Source: Pseudomonas synxantha BG33R | GTDB taxonomy: Bacteria; Pseudomonadota; Gammaproteobacteria; Pseudomonadales; Pseudomonadaceae | Reading direction: 5' to 3' | Length of the DNA stretch: 64,000 bases | Assembly: GCF_000263715.2 (NCBI RefSeq) | Contig: NZ_CM001514.1 | Span: 3,101,398 to 3,165,397, forward strand | Shown here: one piece after another, positions 17,809 through 28,011 of the stretch | Position numbering within the stretch: position 1 is the first letter of the stretch | How the letters are laid out: each line of letters begins with the position of its first letter | Made by a program: the position numbers and the translations under genes | The notes under the pieces: generated by a model | The model's input: the letters and a program-made list of their open reading frames with translations, nothing else | Database searches by the model: none | Told to the model about the DNA's origin: nothing

Positions 17809-18480
17809 ATGAAGTTAAGGCTCATGATCAGCACACTGTGCGTCGCCTCGCTCGGCATGGCAGGCTGTGCCAGCAAGGTGCCGCAACCGGATGAGTATTC
17901 AGGGTTTCTCTCCAATTACAGCCAGCTCAAGGAAGCCAAGTCGCCCTCCGGGGCAGAGGTGATGCGCTGGGTCGATCCGCAGTTGGACTTGAGCCGCTAC
18001 ACCGCGGCGTACATCGAGCCTACCCAGTTCTATCCCAAACCCCAGGCCACCGCAAAGATTCCGGACAGCACCCTGCGGGGCATCAGCGATTATTACAATC
18101 AGGCGCTCAGGCGTGAACTGGCCAAGTCACTGCCCCTGGCCAATGCTCCAGGCCCAGGCGTGATCGTGGTGCGTGCGGCGATTACCGCCGTGAGCAGCAA
18201 GACCGAAAGCCTCAAACCCTACGAGTTTATCCCCGTGGCTCTGGTGGCCGCAGCAGTCAGCACCGGCACGGGTATCCGCGATCAGGAGACCACGCTGGGC
18301 ACTGAGGCGCAGTTCCTCGATGGAGGCACGAACAAAGTGGTGGCCCAGGTGGTGCGCAAAGGCACCGGCAAGCCATTGGCCAATGACTCACAGGTGCTCA
18401 AGGCCGACGACGTGAAAGTTGTCATTGACGGCTGGGCGTCGGACCTGCATCAGTCCTACGTGAAGCTCAAAAAACATTGA
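17809..18480 (+). CDS. DUF3313-type lipoprotein
   Basis: 223 residues with a lipoprotein signal: hydrophobic segment followed by a lipobox (LGMAGC, Cys21). The segment SGFLSNYSQLKEAKSP and the following pattern fit the DUF3313 family of bacterial lipoproteins. It should be anchored in the outer membrane (Ser after Cys-Ala rather than Asp at +2). Function unknown. It is followed on the other strand by a DUF1254 protein. Confidence 0.85.
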   Translation: MKLRLMISTLCVASLGMAGCASKVPQPDEYSGFLSNYSQLKEAKSPSGAEVMRWVDPQLDLSRYTAAYIEPTQFYPKPQATAKIPDSTLRGISDYYNQALRRELAKSLPLANAPGPGVIVVRAAITAVSSKTESLKPYEFIPVALVAAAVSTGTGIRDQETTLGTEAQFLDGGTNKVVAQVVRKGTGKPLANDSQVLKADDVKVVIDGWASDLHQSYVKLKKH

Positions 18481-18499
18481 GCCTCGGCAAGCCCAGGTG

Positions 18500-19900
18500 C
18501 TATTTCAGCGGTGTCAACGGGGGCAGCTTCCATTGACCGTTACCCACCTCGGGCTTGGGCAGGTAAATACGCAGGACCGCATAGAACGGACCGGGCGGGG
18601 CCGGCAGCCAATTGCTCTGTTCGGCTTTCGGTGGCTCGTGGTGTTGCAGCGCCAGGGTGAGGCCACCGTCGGCGTCACGCTGGAGGGCCGGTAACATCCG
18701 CGAGTTGATCAGGTAGCGCTTCTTGTGGTTGGGCACCAGCAATTTTGTCTTGGCGTCGTACAGGGTCAGCGACCAGAACGCATCGGCCGGTGGCAACTGG
18801 TCCTTGGCAAAATGCACGGTGTAGCTGTGGCGTGCGCCGTTGGCCGGCTTACCCTCACTGTCGACGATGTAGCTCAGGTGAGCCGCTTCGTCGCTGGAGT
18901 GACCGAAAATGCCTAACTCGGCACCGGCGTAGCGATACAGGTAGTTGTTTTGCAGACGGTCGCGGCTACCGAACAGATCAGCCTGGGCAACCTGATGAGT
19001 GTCGAGTTTGTCCTTCTTGAAGGCGGCAAATTCGGCCCGGCCATCGGCGATGCCTTCTTCCAGGGCCTTGCGCTGTTCTGCTGTCAATTGGTTGACCTTG
19101 AACGGCGCACCCGGCGCTATGCCGATTTTGGCAAAGCGCGCCAGCAGGTCTTTTTCGCTGTCCTGTGGGGCGGCGAAGGCCAGCATGAAGTTCAGGTAGC
19201 GAAACAGTTGCGGGCCTTCGGTCATGGTCGCCGTCGGCTTGGGCCATTCGATCTTCGGCACCTTGGCCGGGGCAGGCTGCTTCACATAGCTGCTCAGGGG
19301 TTGCACTTTATAGCCGCTCTGGATTTGCTTGACCTTGCCCAGGTCCTTGTCATCGAACAGCTGCGTGCGGTACAGGGCGTAGGCGATGTTGCTTTCTCTG
19401 TAGACCACTCGGTCGATGTCCACCGGTTGCTGACCTTTCCAGTCAGGCCCGGCGATCATGTAGTGACCGCCGTTGTTGCCGGTGCTGCGGGTGCCCAGGT
19501 AAGCAATGTTCTGGGAATAGAGGTCGATCAACTGCACCGAGTAGTAGCGCTCGTCTTCAATCCTGGGCAGGGTCAGTACCAGAGGCTCTTTGCGCAGGTC
19601 CATCCATACGAATGAGTAGGGTGTGTCGGCGTTCGGGCTAGGGAGCGCGGTGTCCTTGGGGGTCAATACCTGCGCGGTATTACCGATATGGTTGAACGGC
19701 GCCTTGAAGTGGGCGCCGCCCTTGTCAACGGCCTGGGTGTAGAGCGTCTTGTACATTTGCACCACCGGGAAACCGTACAGGTAGGCTTCCTTGGCGATTG
19801 CCCGGGCTTCACTCGGGCTGGCGGTGAAGTCAGCCCAGGCGCCGGTACTCATAAATATCGAGAGGCTCGCCAACAGCAGGCGCGTCGGTTTTCCAATCAT
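18500..19900 (-). CDS. DUF1254/DUF1214 exported protein
   Basis: 466 residues with a signal peptide (MIGKPTRLLLASLSIFMSTGAWA). The N-terminal half contains EAYLYGFPVVQMYKTLY and SPNADTPYSFVWMDLRKEPLVL, typical of DUF1254; the C-terminal part, with PADAFWSLTLYDAKTKLLVPN and an NSRMLP segment, is DUF1214. Members are periplasmic or exported proteins of unknown function, common in Pseudomonas. No operon partner is evident. Confidence 0.9.
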   Translation of the reverse strand: MIGKPTRLLLASLSIFMSTGAWADFTASPSEARAIAKEAYLYGFPVVQMYKTLYTQAVDKGGAHFKAPFNHIGNTAQVLTPKDTALPSPNADTPYSFVWMDLRKEPLVLTLPRIEDERYYSVQLIDLYSQNIAYLGTRSTGNNGGHYMIAGPDWKGQQPVDIDRVVYRESNIAYALYRTQLFDDKDLGKVKQIQSGYKVQPLSSYVKQPAPAKVPKIEWPKPTATMTEGPQLFRYLNFMLAFAAPQDSEKDLLARFAKIGIAPGAPFKVNQLTAEQRKALEEGIADGRAEFAAFKKDKLDTHQVAQADLFGSRDRLQNNYLYRYAGAELGIFGHSSDEAAHLSYIVDSEGKPANGARHSYTVHFAKDQLPPADAFWSLTLYDAKTKLLVPNHKKRYLINSRMLPALQRDADGGLTLALQHHEPPKAEQSNWLPAPPGPFYAVLRIYLPKPEVGNGQWKLPPLTPLK

Positions 19901-20021
19901 GTTGTTGCGTCCTTCCTGAGTTCTGTCTAAGAGCGTGAGGTGAAGGCGCAGAGTTTCCAGTTTTATTGGCTGAACGTCACGTTAATCCCTTCGTCGACGC
20001 GGACAGATCCTAAAGGAGGTG

Positions 20022-20384
20022 TCAGGCTGGAAGCATTGATTTGACTTTGTCACGTAGTTGGTCGATGGAAAATGGCTTGGCGATCACCTGCATGCCGGAC
20101 GTCGCATCAATATTTTCGGCATAGCCACTGGCAAATAGAATAGGCAGGGTGGGGCGCAGTTCGCGGACCTTGGTCGCCAGCTCCTTGCCATTCATGTCTG
20201 GCAGGCCGACGTCGGTCATCATCAAGTCGATCACCTGGCTGGTGTCTTGCACCCTTTCGAGTGCCTTTTCGGCGTCAGCGGCCTCAAGCACCTTGAAATC
20301 CAACTCTTCGAGTACATCCACGATCAGCATGCGCACGATGGCATCGTCTTCGACTACAAGGATGGTGGATGCTTCAGCGGGCAT
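20022..20384 (-). CDS. Single-domain response regulator (CheY-like)
   Basis: A 120-residue receiver domain with no output domain. Acidic pocket VVEDD (~11-14), phosphorylation site Asp58 in LMMTDVGLPDMNG, and AKPF near the end for the conserved Lys. The sequence around the Asp is close to that of the receiver at the end of the hybrid kinase at 36001-37671 (LMISDVGLPGMNG), so the two may belong to one phosphorelay. Confidence 0.92.
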   Translation of the reverse strand: MPAEASTILVVEDDAIVRMLIVDVLEELDFKVLEAADAEKALERVQDTSQVIDLMMTDVGLPDMNGKELATKVRELRPTLPILFASGYAENIDATSGMQVIAKPFSIDQLRDKVKSMLPA

Positions 20385-20511
20385 AAGGGAGATTCCTGAA
20401 AAATAAAGGGCGTGTCTTCAACGCTTGAAAGACCATTCTCTAATGAGTCGCGTCGATCTCGGCAAGTTCCGTTGCGGTGGGGTATTGTGAAGGGAATAGA
20501 GGCAAATGTCG

Positions 20512-20640
20512 CGTTGAGAGCGATGCATCGTGTTCTTGGCGTAATGGAGTAACGCCCTACTGTTGAGATACCACGTCTTCGACGTAGAAGGCGCCAATGG
20601 CACTGCCCAAGAATGCCATTGACGCACGTGATCGTACGAA
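20512..20640 (-). pseudogene. Frameshifted remnant of a toxin-paralogue gene
   Basis: Just downstream of the toxin gene at 20643, the minus strand codes in one frame for SAIGAFYVED and, after a one-base shift, for RALLHYAKN. The intact toxin gene reads NAIASFYLEK followed by KELLNYAKS at 22150-22235. The DNA of 20531-20557 matches 22151-22177 with only a few differences. The fragment seems to be what is left of another copy; it has no start and is cut by a stop. The alignment was made by eye over a short length. Confidence 0.5.
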
Positions 20641-20642
20641 GG

Positions 20643-23600
20643 TTAAAGATTTGCGTTGATCAGGGCATGCGGGTTGTTGTAGGGCACGGTATGGGTAAAG
20701 CTTTCTTCGGTGAAATAGCTGGCGTTGAATGCCGGTACGCCGCTTGCAACGTCGACAGGATTGAGCGTGCCGGCGCTCCACCCGCTGTTCAAAGAGACTT
20801 CCAGCCCCCGGCGCATTGAGGCCTCATCCGGGAAGGTCGCCAATCCGAAGTTGGGGTTAAAGAAAAACCATTCTTTCTCGTTGTTTGGGGTCAGGGTGAC
20901 GCCTGCGAGCAGCCCATGATCTTTGGTACTGATCCTCAAGAGTGTCGGACGTGTTGCGTTGGTGAGTTCGTCGATGATGCCGGTGTACGCTAACTGGCTG
21001 AAGGGTTGTGTGCCGTGATAATTACTACTCAGAACCTGATGCATTTGGTTCAGCTGGTTACGAAAAGCCTTTACGTTCTTGTCGTCAGTATGCTCAGCTG
21101 CTTTCATAAAGTTATTGATGAACTCATCCCTGCGGCCGCGCAAAATAGCCAGCGCCATAGTATTCACAATGGCTGCGCACTCTCCATTTGAAGCCAGGTC
21201 CGTTTGGCTGAGGTAGAGGTTTTGCGGCATCTCGTAGGTCCTGCCCCCTTGGGCAACCATCTCTTTTTGAAAGATTTTGTAGTGTTCACGGCTAGTGTCC
21301 GCCATGCGTTTTTGTATCTCCTTGGCCAAAGTGCCTACCGCTTCGGGATCATTGACCTTCGTGACCGCCAGATCCCTCACCTCTGATTGCTTCATCGTCG
21401 GGTGGTAGCCTGGGACATCTTCGGCCACGCCCGAGTCAAAGCCTTGTTTGTACCCCGCGCTATCATTTCTCTGGACGGTCTCTAGTACTTCTCTGAATTT
21501 ATCGCGGGTGGTTGTTGGATTGGGTGCAGCATACCTGGCTAACCAATCGATAAAGTTGCTGTTTATCTGACCATTGGCGGCAACCGTTGCAGGTGTGAAA
21601 TCAACCAGCGCAGCTCCGTAAGGCTTCTGCGTGATCGGGTCGTAGGCGTACCACTTGCCCTCTCGAAATACAGCACCACCTTCGACCGTCTGCTCTGTAA
21701 TCTTGTAGGTACCGGTTGCGACGATGCCCTCCTGTTTACTGGCGGCTTTAAGCAGGTCATAACTACCGGTTGCGCCTTTGAGCATGTTCACGCATTCGAG
21801 CCCCTTGGTCGCAATTTTATGGATCAGGGTCCCAACCCCGGTTATCCCGCCGACCAGACCGCCGAGTACGTTGAGTGAATCAATTGCCATTGCACCGAAG
21901 AGCTTTGCTGTCTTCACGGCCCTGGCGCCAGCACTAAAGGTCCGCACGCCCCTGAGGGCGGCATTGCCGGCTTGCGCAGCTTTGCCCACGCCAAAAGTGA
22001 GGAATCCGAGGATATCGAAGGCCAGGTCAGATACCGCCTCGCCGTAGTTGCCTTGCCGAACGTTGTTAACGGCAGACCGAAATGGGATCAGATTGAGCAG
22101 GAACTCACCCACCTGACTATCGCCCATCCGATCATGTTCGAAGGAAGTAACGCTCTTGGCGTAATTGAGTAACTCCTTGCGGTCGAGGTCCATTTTTTCC
22201 AGGTAGAAACTGGCAATCGCATTGGTTCGGCTGGAGTCGAAGCTATTGGGAATCGCATCACTGCCAGGTTTTTCTGCAGAGTCAGGGGCCGGCGAGTTGG
22301 TGAAAGGGTGATAAGGCCTTGATATCGCGTGGAGTTGTTCCCCGGCCTTATTGGTTTTTTCTAGGGTGAGCAGGCCAGGGAAATTTGAGATCAGCTCGTT
22401 TTTTTTCTCGATACTGCCGGTGCTGGTGTTGATGTGGTAGAGATTTTCCACGCCCTCTCGGGTGGTTTTCACATACAAGGTACGGTCACGTTTGACCAAC
22501 TCTAATCTACCGTTCTTTGTTTTGCGGTATTCATCGCTGTAGAAGTATTCAAGTTTGCCGAATTCAAAGTTTTTGCGATCTTCCAATGGCTGCTCGCCAA
22601 TCAGATGTTTGACCATCCCATGGTGGCCTTTCTTTTGTGCCGCTATAGCCTTTTCATATTGATCCATGAAGTTTGCGGTGATGTCACACTCTTCGGTGCG
22701 TGCAAAGCGATTGAATGCAGTGATCGGAATCCGTTTGTCGTTGGTGATCCATGCGTATTTTTCCCCTAGACGCTCCCCCTCCAGCAGAATATCGAGCATG
22801 GAGCGCATTCTCGGGTCACCGCTGGGAGCGCGGCCATCACCGGTGTAACGCTTGGCCAATACTCGAGCTTCGAAAACCGCCGGATCAACGTCGGGAAACT
22901 CAGCTTTCAGGCAGTCAAGCGCCATCTCCGTGCGATTGGGGATAGGCACTTGTATGGAAGAAGAGATATCCGTCAGCGATTTCAGATGGTTGTTGTAAGC
23001 CACCCTGACCTGTTCGATTTGTGAAGGTGCAGGTTCGCTGTTATGGGGGGACAGCAGGTTTCGGGTTATCCCCCAAAGTATCAAGGCATCGCGCTGGGCC
23101 GTTTGAACGGCGTAGGTATTGGCCGGTAAGGATTCTGCTGCTATCAGCACTTCGGCATAGGTCATGCCGGGAACCCGACCAGGTGTGTGGGCTTCGATTT
23201 TTGCGGCGGCGATGGTCAGTTGGGCCCACAGGGCACTGCCGACTTTCACGCTGGAAGGGATGTCCTTGATCAGGTACTCAGGCGCGCGGCCGGCCAACAG
23301 CAGGTAGGCCCCCACCTTGGCCATTTCCGGGGACGTTTTGCCTTTATCGATCAGCCAATTGGACAGGTTATCGATGATAGCGGACGCAGGCTTACCCCAG
23401 TGCTGGTTGCTGGCCAGATCGAAACCGGCGATTTTATTGCGATGAGGAGCGGTGATCGACTCCGGGTCCAACTGCAATGTGATGCCCGCCAAGAGGTAGT
23501 CTGTCACGCTGCTGTCGCTGGCAAGGCCTTGCATTCGCTCCTGCAGGTCTTTGCCCATCAACTGTGCCTGCGGGGTACGGATCAGTGCCTGCAGTATTTT

Positions 23601-24230
23601 AGCCGGATCATCCTGAGGCCCTGTGGTAATGGGTTGCTGGTAGCGCAGGAACTCCAATACACCGCCTTTGGTTTGCATCAATAACGGCTTATCACCCAGC
23701 GCATGTTCTTGATTCAGGGTGATGTTACGCAAGCGTCGTTGTTCATCTTCGCTCAAGGGCACCGGCCAGGACAGCGCGCCGCTCAGGTTGCCCAGCGGGT
23801 TTTCCATCGAGCGGCTGGTCACCGTGGACGCGAGGCCCGTGAGTTGGACATGGCTACTGGGCAACGGCAACCCCAGGAACTTCTTGATGAAGGTCTCCAG
23901 GGTCACACTGCCACCCGCTTCTTCAGCGTAGGAAGATCCAGGGTGAATATCCAGCGGGGTGTTGCCAAGCGCGGCGAGGACGGCTGAGGGCTGCGCCTCT
24001 TCACCCAGTTTCGCCGCAATCTGCTGGAGCTTTTGGCCCAGTGACTTCAAATTTTCTTTGTCTGCCAACTGGGCGGCCAAACCGGTTTTCCGGGGAGGTA
24101 TCAGGCTGGTGCGCGCAGGGGGGGACGATAGGGTCGATTGAGTTTTAGGGGTGTCGGGGGCTTGTGTTTCTTCAGGGAATGGAATGGCGCTTGACACAGA
24201 GGACAAAGCACGTGGCTCGATATTCAACAT
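20643..24230 (-). CDS. Giant toxin-like protein with C58/papain-like C-terminal domain (paralogue A)
   Basis: 1195 residues. The first ~50 are rich in Ser, Pro and Thr without a Sec signal, like type III secretion signals (inference). The central part has the conserved GALSWP motif (~150) and a hydrophobic helical region at ~715-815 (LLNLIPFRSAVNNV, then DLAFDILGFLTFGVGKA), as in large dermonecrotic or TcdA/LifA-like toxins where it serves membrane insertion. The C terminus has a papain-like triad candidate: Cys1018 (NGECAA), His1105 (KDHGLLAG), Asn1125 (FFFNPNFG), where YopT/LifA-type enzymes have DPNFG. It is paralogous to the protein at 31122. Target and secretion route unknown. Confidence 0.75.
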   Translation of the reverse strand: MLNIEPRALSSVSSAIPFPEETQAPDTPKTQSTLSSPPARTSLIPPRKTGLAAQLADKENLKSLGQKLQQIAAKLGEEAQPSAVLAALGNTPLDIHPGSSYAEEAGGSVTLETFIKKFLGLPLPSSHVQLTGLASTVTSRSMENPLGNLSGALSWPVPLSEDEQRRLRNITLNQEHALGDKPLLMQTKGGVLEFLRYQQPITTGPQDDPAKILQALIRTPQAQLMGKDLQERMQGLASDSSVTDYLLAGITLQLDPESITAPHRNKIAGFDLASNQHWGKPASAIIDNLSNWLIDKGKTSPEMAKVGAYLLLAGRAPEYLIKDIPSSVKVGSALWAQLTIAAAKIEAHTPGRVPGMTYAEVLIAAESLPANTYAVQTAQRDALILWGITRNLLSPHNSEPAPSQIEQVRVAYNNHLKSLTDISSSIQVPIPNRTEMALDCLKAEFPDVDPAVFEARVLAKRYTGDGRAPSGDPRMRSMLDILLEGERLGEKYAWITNDKRIPITAFNRFARTEECDITANFMDQYEKAIAAQKKGHHGMVKHLIGEQPLEDRKNFEFGKLEYFYSDEYRKTKNGRLELVKRDRTLYVKTTREGVENLYHINTSTGSIEKKNELISNFPGLLTLEKTNKAGEQLHAISRPYHPFTNSPAPDSAEKPGSDAIPNSFDSSRTNAIASFYLEKMDLDRKELLNYAKSVTSFEHDRMGDSQVGEFLLNLIPFRSAVNNVRQGNYGEAVSDLAFDILGFLTFGVGKAAQAGNAALRGVRTFSAGARAVKTAKLFGAMAIDSLNVLGGLVGGITGVGTLIHKIATKGLECVNMLKGATGSYDLLKAASKQEGIVATGTYKITEQTVEGGAVFREGKWYAYDPITQKPYGAALVDFTPATVAANGQINSNFIDWLARYAAPNPTTTRDKFREVLETVQRNDSAGYKQGFDSGVAEDVPGYHPTMKQSEVRDLAVTKVNDPEAVGTLAKEIQKRMADTSREHYKIFQKEMVAQGGRTYEMPQNLYLSQTDLASNGECAAIVNTMALAILRGRRDEFINNFMKAAEHTDDKNVKAFRNQLNQMHQVLSSNYHGTQPFSQLAYTGIIDELTNATRPTLLRISTKDHGLLAGVTLTPNNEKEWFFFNPNFGLATFPDEASMRRGLEVSLNSGWSAGTLNPVDVASGVPAFNASYFTEESFTHTVPYNNPHALINANL

Positions 24231-24507
24231 GATAGATAAACCTTAAATGTGGATAGGAAATGCGCCCTCCTAATGGAGCCTCCTTGTCCCGAGACGCCCT
24301 CCTGAGTGGGGGGGTGGATGGGGCAGGTTCCGATACTTCCTACTCCGCTGTGTGAGAAATAACGTCAATAACCGAATGTAAAATAGGCAAAGCCATGGCG
24401 TACTTTTTGCTCGCGGGTGATGATTCCTGTGTATTTCGGCCGTAGAAAAATAGCGTTCAAGCGCCACTTTGGGGCAAACTCCCGGTTTTTCCGCACTTGG
24501 CCAAGGC

Positions 24508-27500
24508 ATGCCCATGACTCCCGCTTCGTCCGTCGATGAAAAGAGCTTTCGTACCCTGTTGAGCCGAAACGTGGCCCTACCGTTGGGCGTGGGTGTGCTC
24601 AGTGCGGTATTTTTCGTCTGCCTGATCACCTATTTACTGTCGGTGATCCAGTGGGTGGAGCACACCGACCGGGTCATCAATAACCTCAATGAAACGTCCA
24701 AGCTGACCGTGGACCTTGAAACCGGCATGCGCGGTTTTCTGATCACCGGTGACGAGCATTTTCTCGACCCTTATGAAGTGGCCAAGCCGCGAATCATTGC
24801 CGACCTGCGTAATTTGCAAGACCTGGTGGCGGACAACCCCCAGCAGTTCGACCGCCTCAAACGCCTGGAAGCCTTGCAGAACGAGTGGAACACCTACGCC
24901 CAGTCGATGATTGATATGCAGCGCCAGAACGGTGACTACCGTGGCGCCGTCAAGGCTGGCCGTGGCAAACGCCTGACGGACGAGATTCGCCGGGAGTACG
25001 AAGACGCGGTGGCGATGGAGCAGCAGTTCCGCATCACCCGGAACCAAGAGGTCACCCGCACGACGGTGCTCAGCGTCACCCTGTACCTGGTGTTCGTACT
25101 GGGACTGAGTGGTTTTCTTGCTTATATCGGTAGAAAGAATTTAGTTTCACTTTCAGATAGTTACAGTAGAAACCTCGCGTCACAACAGAAGATTGCGCAA
25201 CGCCTCGAACAGCAAGCCTGGCTACGCAATGGCCAGACCGAACTGGCTGAACAGGTGCTTGGCCAGCTGACCCTGAACATGCTCGGGCGCAACATCCTGC
25301 AGTTCTTCGCCCAGTACATGGGCTCGGCCGTTGCCGCTCTATATGTGCGCGAAGAGCACGGCGGCCTCAAGCGCGTGGCCACTTATGGGTTCTCCCGCGA
25401 GCAAGAGCAGCAGGAGCAGTCGATCTATAGCGACGAAGGCATCGTCGGGCAGGCCGCCCAGCTGGATCGCCTGATTCGCCTGGACGATGTGCCGGTGGAT
25501 TACTTCAAGGTCAGCTCCGGCCTGGGCGAAGGCGCTACCCGCAGCGTGCTGGTGATGCCGACCAGCGATGAAGACCGCGTCAACGGCGTGGTTGAACTGG
25601 GCTTCCTGCGTGCGCTGGATGAGCGCGATGTTGAACTGCTGGAACTGATTGCCGGCAATATCGGCACCTCTATCGAAGCCGCTCGCTATCGCCAGCGCTT
25701 GCAGGAAGTACTGGCCGAAACCCAACAGCTCAACGAAGAGCTGCAAGTGCAGCAGGAAGAACTCAAGACCGCCAACGAAGAGCTGGAAGAACAGTCGCGT
25801 ATCCTCAAGGAATCCCAGGCCCACCTGGAAACCCAGCAGGCCGAGCTTGAGCAGACCAACGAGCAACTGGCCGCGCAGACCCAGACCCTGGCCGAGCAGC
25901 GCGACGCCATGGATCGCAAGAACATCCAGCTCAATCAGGCCCAACTGGAGCTCGAAGACCGCGCCGATGAGTTGCAACGCTCCAGCAAATACAAGTCCGA
26001 GTTCCTTGCCAACATGTCCCACGAGCTGCGCACCCCGCTGAACAGCTCGTTGATCCTGGCCAAGTTGCTGGCAGAGAACCCTCAGGAAAACCTCAGCGCC
26101 GAGCAGGTCAAGTTTGCCGAGTCGATCTATTCGGCCGGCAATGACTTGCTCAACCTGATCAACGACATTCTGGATATTTCCAAGGTTGAAGCCGGCAAGC
26201 TGGAAGTGCGCCCGGAGAACTCCAGTGTGGTACGCCTTGTCGACGGCCTGCGGGGCATGTTCGAGCCGCTGGCGGCAGATCGCAAGCTGGGCTTTGAGGT
26301 GGACGTGCAGGAGGGTGCACCGACTTTGCTGTTTACCGATCGGCAGCGTCTGGAGCAGATCCTCAAGAACCTGTTGTCCAACGCCATCAAGTTCACCGAA
26401 CAGGGTGAGGTCAGCCTGACGGTCTCCAGGGCGCCAGGGGAGGGCATTGCCTTTACCGTGCGCGACTCCGGCATCGGTATCGCCCTGGACCAGCAAGAAA
26501 GCATCTTCGAAGCCTTCCGCCAGGCTGATGGCACCACTAATCGCCGTTATGGCGGCACCGGCCTGGGCCTGTCCATTTCCCGCGACCTGGCGGCGTTGCT
26601 CGGCGGCTACATCAGCGTGACCAGCGAACCAGGCAAAGGCAGCATTTTCACGCTGGTATTGCCGGAGCAGTACGTGGAGCGTGAGGAAGACGCAGCACCT
26701 ATCGAGCAACCGCGCCAAGCCGTGGTCGCGCCAAACCCTGCACCGGTGAAGATTTCTCCGCTGCCAGTCACTGATACCCAGCAGATCCCACGTTTTGCCG
26801 ATGACCGTGAAAAGGCCCCTTTCAGCACCCGCTGCATCCTGGTGGTGGAAGACGAACCCAACTTCGCGCGCATCCTGTTCGACCTGGCCCACGAGCTGGG
26901 CTACCACTGCCTGGTCGCCCACGGCGCCGACGAAGGCTACAGCCTTGCCGAGGAATACATCCCGGACGCGATCCTGCTGGACATGCGCCTGCCAGACCAT
27001 TCCGGGCTGACCGTGCTGCAGCGTCTCAAAGAGCACGCCAACACCCGGCACATCCCCGTGCACGTGATTTCCGTGGAAGACCGCGTCGAAGCTGCCATGC
27101 ACATGGGCGCCATCGGCTATGCGGTCAAACCCACCACTCGAGAAGAGCTCAAGGACGTGTTCGCCCGCCTGGAAGCCAAGCTGACCCAGAAGGTCAAGCG
27201 CGTGCTCCTGGTAGAGGACGACGATCTGCAACGTGACAGCATTGCCCGCCTGATCGGCGACGATGACATCGAGATCACCGCCGTAGGCTTTGCCCAGGAA
27301 GCCCTCGACCTGCTGCGCAACAACATCTACGACTGCATGATCATCGACCTCAAGTTGCCGGATATGCTCGGCAATGAGCTGCTCAAACGCATGGCCACCG
27401 AAGATATCTGCTCATTCCCGCCGGTAATCGTCTATACCGGGCGTAACCTGACCCGCGATGAAGAAGCTGAGCTGCGCAAGTATTCCCGCTCGATCATCAT

Positions 27501-28011
27501 CAAGGGTGCACGCTCACCTGAACGCCTGCTGGATGAAGTCACACTCTTTCTGCACAAAGTCGAATCCCAGCTGTCCCATGACCGCCAGAAGATGCTCAAG
27601 ACGGCCCGCAGCCGCGACAAGGTCTTTGAAGGGCGCAAGATCCTGCTGGTGGACGACGATGTACGCAATATCTTCGCCCTGACCAGCGCCCTGGAGCACA
27701 AGGGCGCCGTAGTGGTTATCGGGCGTAACGGACGCGAAGCTATCGACAAACTCAACGAAGTCGAAGATGTCGACCTGGTATTGATGGACGTGATGATGCC
27801 CGAGATGGACGGTTACGAGGCCACGGCCTTGATCCGCCAGGACCCGCGCTGGAAAAAACTGCCGATCATTGCGGTGACGGCCAAGGCAATGAAAGACGAT
27901 CAGGAACGCTGCCTGGCGGCCGGCTCCAACGACTACCTGGCCAAGCCAATCGACCTGGACCGTCTGTTCTCGCTGATTCGCGTATGGCTACCGAAGATGG
28001 AACGTATTTAA
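24508..28011 (+). CDS. Hybrid sensor histidine kinase (CHASE3-GAF-HisKA-HATPase-3xREC)
   Basis: About 1167 residues. Two membrane segments (~23-47 and ~186-208) flank a periplasmic CHASE3 domain (TVDLETGMRGFLITGDEHFL). Then a GAF domain (~240-395), a long coiled coil (~405-490), HisKA with His505 (NMSHELRTPLNS), the ATPase domain, and three receivers beginning near 776, 897 and 1044 (LLDMRLPD, IIDLKLPD, LMDVMMPEMDG). Such kinases relay unknown signals through multi-step phosphotransfer. ATG 24508 or 24514 is the likely start; AAGG lies just upstream. CheR follows with no gap. Confidence 0.93.
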   Translation: MPMTPASSVDEKSFRTLLSRNVALPLGVGVLSAVFFVCLITYLLSVIQWVEHTDRVINNLNETSKLTVDLETGMRGFLITGDEHFLDPYEVAKPRIIADLRNLQDLVADNPQQFDRLKRLEALQNEWNTYAQSMIDMQRQNGDYRGAVKAGRGKRLTDEIRREYEDAVAMEQQFRITRNQEVTRTTVLSVTLYLVFVLGLSGFLAYIGRKNLVSLSDSYSRNLASQQKIAQRLEQQAWLRNGQTELAEQVLGQLTLNMLGRNILQFFAQYMGSAVAALYVREEHGGLKRVATYGFSREQEQQEQSIYSDEGIVGQAAQLDRLIRLDDVPVDYFKVSSGLGEGATRSVLVMPTSDEDRVNGVVELGFLRALDERDVELLELIAGNIGTSIEAARYRQRLQEVLAETQQLNEELQVQQEELKTANEELEEQSRILKESQAHLETQQAELEQTNEQLAAQTQTLAEQRDAMDRKNIQLNQAQLELEDRADELQRSSKYKSEFLANMSHELRTPLNSSLILAKLLAENPQENLSAEQVKFAESIYSAGNDLLNLINDILDISKVEAGKLEVRPENSSVVRLVDGLRGMFEPLAADRKLGFEVDVQEGAPTLLFTDRQRLEQILKNLLSNAIKFTEQGEVSLTVSRAPGEGIAFTVRDSGIGIALDQQESIFEAFRQADGTTNRRYGGTGLGLSISRDLAALLGGYISVTSEPGKGSIFTLVLPEQYVEREEDAAPIEQPRQAVVAPNPAPVKISPLPVTDTQQIPRFADDREKAPFSTRCILVVEDEPNFARILFDLAHELGYHCLVAHGADEGYSLAEEYIPDAILLDMRLPDHSGLTVLQRLKEHANTRHIPVHVISVEDRVEAAMHMGAIGYAVKPTTREELKDVFARLEAKLTQKVKRVLLVEDDDLQRDSIARLIGDDDIEITAVGFAQEALDLLRNNIYDCMIIDLKLPDMLGNELLKRMATEDICSFPPVIVYTGRNLTRDEEAELRKYSRSIIIKGARSPERLLDEVTLFLHKVESQLSHDRQKMLKTARSRDKVFEGRKILLVDDDVRNIFALTSALEHKGAVVVIGRNGREAIDKLNEVEDVDLVLMDVMMPEMDGYEATALIRQDPRWKKLPIIAVTAKAMKDDQERCLAAGSNDYLAKPIDLDRLFSLIRVWLPKMERI

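Noticed and set aside
24469..24507. TTG 24469 as start of the hybrid kinase
   Set aside because: ATG codons at 24508 and 24514 with AAGG close by are more likely; the extra 13 residues have no family support.
25339..27231. 630-codon open frame opposite the hybrid kinase
   Set aside because: Antisense to HisKA, ATPase and receiver domains that are fully intact; no motif of its own.
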